In this document: one piece after another, positions 1 through 11,340 of the stretch
How positions within the stretch are numbered: the first letter of the stretch is position 1
Layout: the number at the start of each line of letters is the position of its first letter
Assembly (NCBI GenBank): GCA_015039365.1
Contig: WION01000254.1
Location: forward strand, 1 to 64,000
Source: Amanita rubescens
Taxonomy: Eukaryota; Basidiomycota; Agaricomycetes; Agaricales; Amanitaceae
Direction: 5' to 3'
DNA: 64,000 bases
Notes under the pieces: model-generated
What the model saw: the letters and a program-made list of their open reading frames with translations, nothing else
What the model was told of the DNA's origin: nothing
Database searches by the model: none
Position numbers and translations under genes: made by a program

Positions 1-1326
<1,326 letters not shown>

Positions 1327-1640
1327 AGGGACGAAGGGAGTTCTTTATACTGTTCGTTTGGTTCTAGTTCATCTTCTCCTATGGATCGAATAGGTACGCC
1401 CAAACTCGAACGAATCGTAGTTTTACAAGGTCTGCAACTCTAAGTTTAGAGCAGTCCCTGTTCTATCTCGTTAACCCTCGAGTCCGGGTTTATCAAGCGG
1501 TAGTGGATACGCGCGATATGCAGCGTGAGGAGGTACATGTATCTGAAGTGGGCTACTAGTGCTATCAAGCACAGTGACCGTCGAATAATTTGTACGTCCG
1601 TTGTGGGTAACGACGGACGAACGAGTGTGGTAGTGTTAAG
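1327..1640 (-). other. 5' leader of Gy1 between primer site and gag
   Basis: Non-coding stretch between the primer-binding site and the gag start codon. I see no ORF or structured RNA that I can name. A leader of about 300 nt is ordinary for Ty3 elements. Confidence 0.5.
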
Positions 1641-1652
1641 AGCCTTACGATT
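1641..1652 (-). promoter_or_regulatory. Gy1 primer-binding site, self-priming type
   Basis: On the minus strand this reads AATCGTAAGGCT and lies one base inside the LTR. It is the exact reverse complement of AGCCTTACGATT at 1750-1761 inside the LTR, about 30 nt downstream of the TATA-like TATATATA at about 1785-1793. That is where the RNA should start. Tf1/sushi elements prime reverse transcription with the first bases of their own RNA, so the arrangement indicates self-priming. The complementarity is seen; the mechanism is inferred. Confidence 0.7.
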
Positions 1653-1653
1653 A

Positions 1654-1912
1654 TGTTAGGAGGTGATCCCAAACACAATCACTAAGACACTCGAGGTCGA
1701 ACGCAAGACTGGAAAGTGAGACTAGATTGCGTCTATGGACGACAGAAACAATCGTAAGGCTAAGGAATACATAGGTAGACTTCAGTATATATACTCTGAC
1801 TCGTTACTCCCACGCCGTCGTTCCGCGGAATCCTTATGTAAGCGTGGGAACTTCTTGTAAATAAAAAGAAAAGAAAAGAAAAAGAAAAGATAATGAAATA
1901 TCAACCGTTACA
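1654..1912 (-). repeat. 5' LTR of Gy1
   Basis: The minus strand reads TGTAACGG...CCTCCTAACA (259 bp), starting TG and ending CA. It contains a TATA box (about 1785-1793) and a CTTTT-rich tract (about 1863-1895) near its 5' end. Boundaries were set by the TG/CA ends and the adjacent primer site. The partner LTR is outside the window, so the ends rest on this one copy. Confidence 0.65.
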
Positions 1913-1926
1913 ATATAGTTTTGCAT

Positions 1927-2400
1927 CTAATTTTCTGGAAAATGACATTGGCCAAACAATGTGATTTGAATAACAGATGCCAGAATAGCAGGATGACATG
2001 GCATCAAATTACCCAGGACCATCTCTGCAGTACCCAGTGCATCAAGCTCATAGCTGCAAACATTGCCTCTCATCGCACACTGAAGTCTAGGGTTGTCATT
2101 TCTTATGCAGTGATCATTCAAATGCTTTGAAGGCTCTTGGGTAGACCAAAGCAATAAGAAATTGTTCTGGAAAGCTGAGATATTTCAAAACATCAGGAAC
2201 ACCCCCAATCCAAAGGTTATTGGCCAAAGCCCTCCTAGGTGGAAGGTTCAGATCACCATACTTCAAATCGCCAATGCAGCTGCATGGAGAATCCATCCAG
2301 CCTTTGTTCCATTCCCAACAGCTCTAGTAAAAGACCATAGAACAAATCATGAGCAGGATGAGCAGTTCCCGGAACTAAACAAGCTCGGTTAGGGATATCT
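1927..2400 (-). pseudogene. Helitron protein remnant (DUF6570-like region)
   Basis: Two pieces in different frames resemble the N-terminal DUF6570 region of fungal Helitron Rep-helicase proteins. The upstream piece (about 2300-2114) has PRRALANNLWIGGVPDVL followed by a LSFPEQFLIA segment. The downstream piece (about 2090-1927) has CAMRGNVCSYELDALG and LMPCHPAILASVIQITLFG. Stops and frameshifts separate them and no helicase or Rep core is present. The left side is cut off by the Gy1 LTR. Recognition is from family pattern, so the Helitron call is probable rather than certain. Confidence 0.55.
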
Positions 2401-3217
2401 TGTAAGGAGAACCATTCATTTCATATGCCACAATAAACCCCTCCAGCCACATAGGCCACAGATGCCAGATCGTAGACTCTCATTAGATGTAGCATCACAA
2501 AACAAACAATAAAATTTCTTCATTTCAGAGTCTGTAGGAATGTCAAGGAAATGCGATGTATCTCAAGATTGAAGGTTGTTGCCTTTAACACACCTTGCAT
2601 CCCATTCATAGTCATTGCAGTCGTTTTCATCACAAAGATGTTTTGAGGAGGCCCTGCCATCCCATGAGTGTTTCAGCCACAAATGTTAGAAGCTGATGTA
2701 AAATAGTGGCAGTGGAGTTCTGGAGAATCTGATAGATGAGTTCAGGTTTGTAACTTGTTTCTGCAGTCAGTGGAAGGAAGAGCACCAAAAAAGGTTGTGG
2801 GTTCCTCGGATTTAACTTGGGGAGAACATGATAACAATCTTCTTGTGAAAGGTCCGCTATGACTGCAGGGTCAGACATGTCTATTTAGCTCAAACGATTA
2901 CGCAAATAGGAGCCTTACATTCCTCAGAGTGGACAAGAACAATATGGAGTAGTAGTTGACAACAAGAATTTTTCAGAGGCATACAATTGGTGCAAAAGGG
3001 ACAATATAAAGCAATCAGGTGGGTTCAGAGTTTGTGAGCTGAGACAGCCCTGCGGTTGCACAATAGCTCTAACAGAGACACTCAGTGCAAGCGATAGCCA
3101 TGGCAATGATCCCAGAGGGTGGGCCTGGAGTCCTGAGCCAACAGCATAACTCAGATGCAATGGTTAAGGACTCTAAGGAGCATAGGCCATAGGGGCTGAT
3201 CAGGCAGGTGGAGCAAG
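2401..3217. other. Unassigned decayed DNA left of Co1
   Basis: No reliable gene. Short open frames exist on both strands but show no domain or codon structure that I recognise. It may be more of the same Helitron fragment, which would be continuous with 18106 onward before Co1 inserted. Confidence 0.4.
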
Positions 3218-3222
3218 GAGCA

Positions 3223-3546
3223 TGTTGAAATAGACAATCCCGGTCAGTCTATTTTGGTCACTATTTGGTGTTGTACGCGAGTCTTGGGCGTGCTGAGGCA
3301 TGATTGCTATTTTTGGTAACACGATCGGAAGACTCGATCTTCGATCATTTAATTAACTGTATAGTTTATAGCTCGTTATAGGCTCGTTTGCAAGCCACAT
3401 ACCTCAGTCGTTTGCACTATCTGACTGAGGTATGTGGGCTCCTTTACGTTACATTTCTATTATGCTAAATGTATCTTAGCTAAACTACAATAGGTAGTTA
3501 TCGAATTATAGTCATTTGCACTATCTGACTGAGCTAAACTACAATA
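3223..3546 (+). repeat. 5' LTR of Co1
   Basis: 324 bp, TGTTGAAATAG...CTACAATA. It matches the 3' LTR except for a handful of substitutions and an 18-bp segment (GTGGTGCGTACAGTGGAC) present only in the 3' copy. Both LTRs hold an internal inverted motif around ACATACCTCAGT / ACTGAGGTATGT. The terminal bases are TG...TA rather than TG...CA. Confidence 0.92.
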
Positions 3547-3562
3547 GGTTATGGGCCCCGGC
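3547..3562 (+). promoter_or_regulatory. Primer-binding site of Co1 (candidate)
   Basis: GGTTATGGGCCCCGGC follows the 5' LTR directly, where a minus-strand primer site must be. I did not match it to a specific tRNA. Confidence 0.5.
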
Positions 3563-3629
3563 TTTAACAAATTCTAACAGAAAATTTAAAGTCGACCATT
3601 TGCATGTTATCAAAGCTACAACTTGTAAA

Positions 3630-6600
3630 ATGTCAACTACCGGTAATACCAACTCGACTCTGTCGGATTTCTCACATGCGGTTGAGAAATTAGAGTCAGA
3701 CGGCTCGAACTGGGTTATGTTCCAATCTAGGTTCTTAATCGCTGTTCGCCAGAAGAAGGTTTACACACAGTTTGATGGGTCTAACCCTAAACCAAAAGCT
3801 TCGGCGTCTGTGACGACTGAGGATAGCACCGTGGACCCTACCACCGAACAGGTCAAGAAATTGCAGACCTGGCAGGACAAGGAAGATTTGGCCATGTATC
3901 TTCTGACGCAGAAACTCCCGGACTCGATTTTTGCAAAGTACATGCAAAAAGCAACTGTAGCTGAAATGTGGTCAGCTATTGTCATTGAGTTTATGCGAAA
4001 AAGCATACTCATGCGTTCGAGCTTGCACTCGGAGTTTATGGCCATGCGTTACGAGAGAGGCGCCAATCTTCATTCTGAATTTGACTGCATTAGGATGAAG
4101 TATGAACTGCTGGTCAATGCAGGAATTACGGTCAGCAAGGATGACTACAGGACCCTTGTAATCAATTTCCTACCTTCCGAGCTCTCCACTTTCATTGCGC
4201 AATTATCAGCTCAGATGAAAATGATGAATATCTGTCAAGGGGTTTCATCAAGCGACACATCTTCAACTTTGGACGCGAAGTCAAGTGATCCTGATGCCGA
4301 GGAATTGATGAGTTTTGCTCTTGAAGAGTGGGATCATCGAGAATCCTACAAGAAGGCGAATAACAAATCCTCCGGGAAGCAGAAGGAAACTTCTGATGCT
4401 ACTGCTATGGCGACGGTTTTGAGTGAGAAACCAGGGGCTAGCCCAGGAGGTGACAAGGGTGGTAGACACAAAAGGCGGTATGGTAAAGTGGAGTGCTGGA
4501 ACTGTGGGAGTAAAGGACATATGCGGAATAATTGTCCTAACAAAAAGGACAATAAAGACAAGGATGGTTCGGGCAAAAACGAACCAAAGAAGGATGGTGG
4601 TTCTTCATCCAGTTCCAAGGATTCCAAGTCATCTGGAAAGCAAGCGAATATGGGCGCTGCTACAATCGAGGAAGTTTCTGGCACGTGGGCCATCATTGAA
4701 GATGACTTATATGATTATGATGGTATCTGCGAAATCGATGAACCCATGCTATCAGATGATGCACATGATCTGTACGATTATGGTGCTATATCTGAAATCG
4801 ATGAGAACAGACCTGTTGACGACGTGTCAGGGTTGACAGCGTGCATTATGGATGATGACAGAGTCCATATCCCCGAGAAGGTCCATGCGTTCACTACTTC
4901 TGTGTCGAACGGCGGCGATTGCATCTGGGATCTGTATGATTCTGGAGCCAGTCACCATATGTCTCCATGCCAAGAGGAATTCTTGAACTTCAAAGAAATT
5001 GCGCCAAAAGCTCTTACGGCGGCAAATAAACAGTTATTCACGGCATCTGGTTTGGGAGATATAGTCATATCAGTTCTGAATGGGGATGAGGTGACAAAAA
5101 TACCACTGGTTTCTATTGGAAAAGTGGATGATGCCGGGCATTACACATTATTTGGGAATGGTCAATGTGTCGTTATGGACAAAGATAAGACCGTAATTGG
5201 CATAATCGAGAAGACCAATGGAGTCTATAAGACCGAACATACCCCATCAGTAACAGTCGCATTGGCGAATAACAGAACGGGTAACAAACTCACCCTGATG
5301 GAGTTACACGAACGTATGGGACACATAGCCACGTCTACCTTGAAACTTCTTGTGAAGAAGGGCACTATTGATGGGTTTGAAGTCATTGATTTCACCGAGA
5401 AACAGTGTCCATACTGTGAACTTGCAAAACCTAAAGTGAAGTCAGTACCAACGGTACAAGAAGGGAGCACAAAACGGCATTTGGTGATGAGATTCATTCA
5501 GATCTCTGGGGTCCTGTGCAAAAAGAAACTCTAGGAGGCAGAACGTACTACATCAGTTTTACGGACGACTGGAGTAGGTGGACGACAGTCTACTTACTCA
5601 GGAACAAATCCGACGCATTTAACACGTACAAGTCGTTTGCTGCCTGGACAAAGACCCAGCTTAATATCACCATTAAGTGCCTGCATAGCGATCGAGGGGG
5701 AGAATACCTCAACAAGGCATTTCTCACTTTTCTAGAGGGTCAAGGGACCGAGAGCAAGCTCGCTGTTCATGATACACCACAGGAAAACAGAGTTGCGGAA
5801 CGTCTTAACCACACTCTGGTTGAACGAGCTCGAGCAATGCTTTTTACGTGTCATTTACCTGCGGACCTCTGGGGTGAAGCGCTTATGCATGTTGTCTGGA
5901 TAAAAAATCGTACCTGGACGCGCTCTCTCTCCGATTACCAAACTCCCTACAAAATCTTGAATGGCGAACGCCCAGACTTGACATGTTCCTCAATGGGGAT
6001 GTAAGGTATGGGTTCACGACACCTCTGGTGGAAAACTTGCTCCGAGAGTGAAGGAAGGTCGTTGGGTGGGCTACGATATGGCAAGCAAGGGTCATAGGAT
6101 ATATTATCCTACAAAATGCTGTGTCGGTGTCGAGAGGAATGTCGGCTTCTCAAGGTTGCCAGAAGTCTTTGACTTGATAGAGCCCGACGTCAGGGGGAGT
6201 GAGGAACAGAGTTCTGATGTGGACGTTGACCAAGAAACAAGGGTTGAAGAAGCTGCGGATGATACCCAAAGCGTAAATGCCGAAATGACGAATGTCAAAG
6301 TAAACCCACCTGTCAATCCGACCCTGCCTGAACTCTGACGTTCTATGCAGAACAAGAAGCCTAGCCAATACATTCAGGACCTGAAATCCGGCGAGTTCAC
6401 TACAGGTTTACATGGACAGACTGTCCCAACGGGGATCAGAGTACCGGATGACTTACCCGAGAATCCGGAGTCCTTGAAGCCTGAGCTACATGAGCCAATC
6501 AGTGGGTTGGTGATGGCGACGGAGATGGATGAGGGAAGCGGACTGGTGCCTAACTTGTTAGCTGAGGCGAAAAGAAGCCCTGATTGGCTGAGGTGGAAAG

Positions 6601-6873
6601 AGGCTATGGAGGAGGAACTTCAGGCGTTGGAAGCTCATGATACATGGAAGATCGTACCTGCACCAAGCGGCGTGAATATAGTCGGCTGTCGATGGGTTTT
6701 CCATATCAAATATGATGTGGCGGGCAACATTGTTCATTATAAAGCGAGATTGGTCGCTCAAGGCTTTTCTCAGGTTCCCAGAGTCGATTTCTTTGATACT
6801 TTCGCACCTGTTGTGAAGATGGCTGCGACTAGAGTGATGTTAGCCAAGGCTGCTCGACGGGATTATGAAATTC
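3630..6873 (+). pseudogene. pol: Copia Gag-protease-integrase-RT polyprotein, first part
   Basis: ATG at 3630 is chosen as the first start beyond the LTR. In order: a UBN2-like Gag; zinc knuckle CWNCGSKGHMRNNC (about 4495-4540); protease motif DSGASHH (about 4939-4960); integrase zinc region (ELHERMGHIA...CPYCELAK); integrase core with HSDLWGP, CLHSDRGGEYL and VAERLNHTLVERAR; then the start of RT (CRWVFHIKYD, HYKARLVAQGF, FFDTFAPVVK). A one-base loss near 5476-5478 and an indel near 5962 shift the frame, and TGA at 6336-6338 replaces a probable CGA. The frame is interrupted at 6873 by a MITE and resumes at 7672. It would make particle and enzymes in one polyprotein if intact. Confidence 0.93.
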
Positions 6874-7663
6874 TAGTGTTGTGAGGTTAGGTTAAGTCTG
6901 GTTAATTGCCCCAAAATTGATTAACTGTAACTGATCAATTAACTGATGACCCAGAATTTTCTTAACCTTAACTGGACCGGTTATAACCGATTAAAATTAT
7001 GTAATCTGGTAGAGCAGGTTATTAGCATCATTTTGAGCCCTTATTCATGTAATTTGGACCAGTGGTTCATGAGATATGAAGTGTTTTGTGAGTGATGTCA
7101 AGATGATTGGTTTCCCATTAGCAATGTTGTCTATGATGCTCATAACTGATCAACATAAGTCAGAAACAAGTCCCAAATGCCAACAGCCTAAGTCAGAAGT
7201 ATATTGTCCAATACAGAATGATAAACATAATGAAAATTGCATACAAATTAGAGCCTCATGACAGCCATGCAAAACTTTGCTCCTCATCAGCATCCCAGAG
7301 AACTATGTTTCTGAGTGTGGTGAGGGAAATAGCTAGCAGATTGAACATGAGAAACTAATTGTATATTGCTTTTTGCATGTCATGGACCACATTGCTAATG
7401 GGAAACACAATAATTTGACATCCCTTCACAAAATACTTCATATCTCATGAACCACTGGGCCAAATTACATGAATAAGGGCTCAAAATGAAGCTAAGGACC
7501 AGCTCTACAAGATTACATAATTTAACCGGTCATAACCGGTCATAACCGGTCCGGTTAAGGTTAGGGAAAGGGCCTAACCTTAACTGATAATTAACTGGTC
7601 AAGCAGTTAGGTTCAGTTAAGTTACGGTTAATTGCGGTTACATAACTGAACCTCCAAACACTA
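6874..7663. mobile_element. hAT-like non-autonomous MITE in Co1
   Basis: 790 bp, ends TAGTGTT...AACACTA, flanked by the 8-bp duplication TGAAATTC (6866-6873 and 7664-7671) within the copia RT frame. An 8-bp duplication and TAGTG ends are hAT hallmarks. Much of the element is an imperfect inverted repeat: CCATTAGCAATGTTGT near 7118 pairs with sequence near 7390-7400, and segments rich in AACCGGT recur on both sides. The transcript could fold into a long hairpin. No transposase is encoded. Confidence 0.85.
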
Positions 7664-7671
7664 TGAAATTC

Positions 7672-8282
7672 ACCAAATTGATGTGAAGAATGCGTTCTTG
7701 AATGGTGATTTCGAGGAAAGAGAGACCATCTACATGCGTTTGCCGCCTGGAGTCGATATGACAGACAAACCCAAGCAGGTTCTCGAGTTGAAGAGACCTC
7801 TCTATGGCTTGAGGCAGTCAGCCTGTCATTGGTACATGAAGTTGAGCGGAGTGTTGAAGAAAAGGTTGGGGATGGTTAGATGTGAGGTGGACCATGCTTT
7901 TTTCTATCGGCGAACCGACACGGAGTTGATTGTCATTGTTGCGCATGTTGACGATTTGACTATTGTGACTTCGAGTGTTGAATTGGTGAAGCATGTCAAA
8001 GAGGAGATTGCGAAAGACTTTCGTATCACGGATCTGGGAGAGATTCATTGGATACTCGGTTTTGAAGTCAAACGCAATCGTGAAAGACATACCATCTCGT
8101 TATCCCAGTCAGCCTATATCAAAGCTATGCTCCGTCGGTACGGTTTTGAAGATATCAAGCCGCGCACTACGCCTATGGATCCCAATACGAAGCTTTCCAA
8201 GGCGGATTGTCCTACAACTGCAAAGGAGTTTGCTGAAATGAAGGGGCGTCCATATCGTGAATCGGTTGGGTCACTGAACTAT
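7672..8282 (+). pseudogene. pol: Copia RT, second part
   Basis: Continues the Co1 RT frame after the MITE: HQIDVKNAFLNG (catalytic Asp region), PLYGLRQSACHWY, and the active-site box VAHVDDLTIV (HVDD where many copia elements have YVDD), then ITDLGEIHWILGFEV. It stops within ESVGSLNY at the insertion point of Gy2. The matching remainder starts at 17125. Confidence 0.93.
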
Positions 8283-8710
8283 TGTTACGTTTGTTCGTTC
8301 ACTGATAAGTCAAGCCTATCAGGTACCGTAGGTTCCTCAAGGGAGTTCCGGCACTTAAGAATGTTCAAAGAATAAGAGTGTTATCGGATAAGTCCTCAAG
8401 GGAGCTTAGACGATAACGAGACAGATTTTGACTGTTAAAACTAGACTGAGGTCTAGTCGTATATTTGCGTGTCTTATATAGTACAAGGTATATACGCAAA
8501 TATAGTAAGTAGGAACGCATGTGATAATGAAACGGTTGCATGTGATAATGAAATGGTTTACATGTGATAATCGACATGCATGTGATAAAATGAAATAGCA
8601 TATGATAAATGATGAATGTTCCAGAAGGAACGCATATGCAAACAGTGATGTAGGAGGGATAACGGAAGTAATAAGATAAAAAAGATAGGCCATGACGTAC
8701 GTTTGTAACA
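8283..8710 (-). repeat. 3' LTR of Gy2
   Basis: The minus strand reads TGTTACAAACGTACG...ACGTAACA. It holds tandem short units around ACATGTGATAATGAAACGG (about 8515-8600) whose number differs from the other LTR. TAAAACTAGACT (8436-8447, plus strand) is the segment complementary to the primer site. Confidence 0.95.
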
Positions 8711-8724
8711 TAGCCCTTCTCCTA
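8711..8724 (-). promoter_or_regulatory. Polypurine tract of Gy2
   Basis: The minus strand reads GTAGGAGAAGGGCTA directly before the 3' LTR. A purine-rich run here primes plus-strand DNA in LTR retrotransposons. Confidence 0.7.
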
Positions 8725-8907
8725 CATACGAAGTCCAATATTCACCGAATATTGAAATAACTCATGACTACGTGTCACGATTATGTTCGGCATCGCTATC
8801 ATAGACGTAAGAGTCTTTGTTTCCTTGCCAGGGATGGCAACAGCGGCGGCGGTTGTCAGTAAGTCGTTCTTGAAGAGTTGGTCACTCTTCTCGTGCATTC
8901 AAGGCGG
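8725..8907 (-). other. 3' untranslated part of Gy2
   Basis: Non-coding stretch between the end of the extension frame and the purine tract. No motif recognised. Confidence 0.4.
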
Positions 8908-11340
8908 TCATAGCAGCAATGGGTCGCATTGATTGTCCTTGTGTGGGTTGGCCTCAACAGTTTCCAAGGTTTTGTTGTGATGGTGGGGGTCCGGTAGTGG
9001 TGGTGGTAAAACGGTTACCTGGGGGATGAGTATTTGTTCCTCATCGTCTTCTTTCGACAAGCGGGGAAGGTTCGCCTTGCTTGAGTTGAGTGGAATTAAT
9101 ACTGGTGGCAGGTGATGCGGTAGAAACACGTCGTTCGGGAATTTGTTCAAACGGTGTGGGAGGTGGCTGTGTTACAGCGTCTGGATAAGTGGGAGGAGGG
9201 GTTTCTTCATGCACCGGGCCTCGACGTATTTCTCGTCGTTGATGGTGTTCGGTAGTATGATGCGGGGCTCTGCATATGTAACAACCTTGAGTTCCAGGGA
9301 TGTCTTCTCCGTCGAAGGCTAGGTTGTTTGGTTCAAATGATACTAATCGTTCGGCATGTGGATCAGGTCCATGGAGATGGAAAAGAGTGCGATGGATTGG
9401 GTTTTCAGGGATAGGGATGTCGCGTCCTTCAATAGTATGTCCTGTTTGAAGTGCGATAACGGCGGCATCTTGGTATTCGTTACTGGTATTGGGTCTGTTA
9501 GGGTTACGATCGTGTCTCCATACGAGATTGTTAATCGTTGTAATATGGTTATATCCCAGCCATCAGGGGTCAACGTCAGGTTGAGACGGTCGTTAAAGGC
9601 TCGGATTTGTTCGAGTGTAGCGATGACAGGAGTGCAGGGAAATACAGGGCGTCCATGCATCCAGGCCATGCCAGTGTCTAAGGCAGGTTGTCGCGTTGGT
9701 TGGATAAAGTGGTGTCAATGTCCGGCAGTGGTAAGATGGACCACTTCTTCGAGGTATACATCTCCTCATAGATCACAAAACCAATGAATATTGTTCCAGA
9801 TCATCAAGGTAATCCAGCGGTTACGGTGTGGTTCTCGGAACCGACGGTGTAACGAGCCGATTCTGGCTACGTTGGAACCGATCTCCGAAACCTTCCGAAG
9901 CTCCCCGAAGCACTCCGAGCCTATGCTCGATCCCGGAGGATGATCGTTTGTGTTTGGACGCATGCACAGGCCTCGGACTCGGTGCAGGATTCATCACATG
10001 GTCACCTCGTGCCTCCGTAGTATATATACCATTGTGTACGTAGTTGTAGTTAGCGAATTATCACCCCATTACTGCTCCGAGTTTGATTCCTTTCGTTCCC
10101 TTCGTTCCTCGGTGCTTCGGACACCTTCCACTCGTTCACCTTCGCATTCGGCACCCTCTCTGCCTCCGAGGCACCCCCAGGACTGACCTCCGAAGCCCCT
10201 TTGGCCGAACGCACTTCCGCATCGGCCTTCTTCTGATCGTTTCAACGGGTAAGATTAATGATGACGTTAACGAGAGCCATCAGATCGGGGCGAACATATC
10301 TATTCAAGATGAACAGATGGTTGTTGGCAAAAGTCCAAGACGTGAACAATGTCCAGATTCGGTAAAAGGCTCATTGAATAATTGGGTCGACGAAGGAAGG
10401 AATGGCGTAATGCGTCAAGATGACGTTTATAGCAGGAATGTCGGGTGCGGGTACGTTAAAATTGTCGTCATTGACAGAGGTGTGCTGAAACAGGAACCTA
10501 GGGATAGGTCCTTCGGCAGGGAGTCTAGGCACTGGGCTCATAGATCGAGCGTGGGTTTCCCTCATTAAATCTAATGGGGTGTAAAGGGGTCTTGGCGATG
10601 GAGTGTCTTCTGGGAAGACGACAGGGATTGAGATGGGGTTGACGAGTCTTTCATTAATCTTGTCCTCGACGGCAACAGCATTAGCAGCGGCAGAGATGGC
10701 AGCGGCGGTTGCAGCATTGGTGGCGGCGATGGTCCTTGCTCTTTCAAAGTAGTTGTTGACGAGTTCTTCGTCGATAGGAGGAATTCCCATGGTAAAGGCA
10801 GTGGTATTGAACATGAGTAGTCCTTCTTGCATGATCCGGATATCGGCAGGGGTAGTGTCAGGACATGGTCCGCGCGCATAGGTGATAACCAGTTGATCTC
10901 TGGTTGCGAATACTTGAGCTACCATTTCCTGCATCTCGGGCGGCACAGGGGCATCAGGGAGAATAGCGTTCCCCATATCTGTGACGTTTCGCATTAGCTC
11001 TTCTATTATAGAAGTGTTTGATGGTGGGAAGGTATAGGATGAATTAGAAGATAAAGAATCTTCATCTCGTGGCATGAATTCCTCATTAAAGGGAATTATA
11101 GGGAACCATTCCGTAGCAATGGATGTATAATGTAACATACAGATGGGAGGAGGAATTGGCAATGGTGCGGGTGATTCCTCTCTAGAAGGGGTTGGAGGGA
11201 TGGTTTCCTCAACGACCGTTGTGGCGGCTGGGGTAGCAGCGGCAGATAGGTTGTCAATGACATGGTTTCAAGAGCGGCGTTTTCGTGGTTTATGAGTAGT
11301 GGGGATAATTGTTGTGATTCCATGTTGTTCCTTATATTCA
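8908..11340 (-). pseudogene. Post-chromodomain extension of Gy2 polyprotein, unknown function
   Basis: Reading continues in the pol frame past the chromodomain for about 530 codons (11340 to about 9480) if the solo LTR at 9848-10244 and its 4-bp duplication are removed, then shifts frame near 9480. Total length is about 675 codons. TGA stops at 11268-11270 and 10371-10373 stand where CGA would fit. Sequence in order: a proline-rich linker, a helical alanine-rich block (about 10660-10760), a mixed segment, and CYICRAPHHTTEHH near 9260-9300. That CX2CRX2HX4HH pattern also occurs in the Gy3 extra ORF (CIHCRGKHASEDHH). A proline- and histidine-rich tail follows. I recognise no known domain. It occupies the position of env or other accessory genes in Ty3 elements. 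Confidence 0.7.
9848..10244 (+). repeat. Solo LTR, family S1, copy 1
   Basis: 397 bp, TGTAACGAGCC...GATCGTTTCA, with the 4-bp duplication ACGG (9844-9847 and 10245-10248). Related copies sit at 39121-39516 and 39548-39943. It contains TATATATA near 10020 as expected for an LTR promoter. No internal region of this family is in the window. The TG...CA ends support an LTR; a short non-coding element of another class is possible. Confidence 0.8.

Noticed and set aside
8365..8738. Short minus-strand ORFs in the Gy2 LTR
   Set aside because: They come from repeated CATGTGATAAT units in the LTR and recur in both LTRs without a domain.
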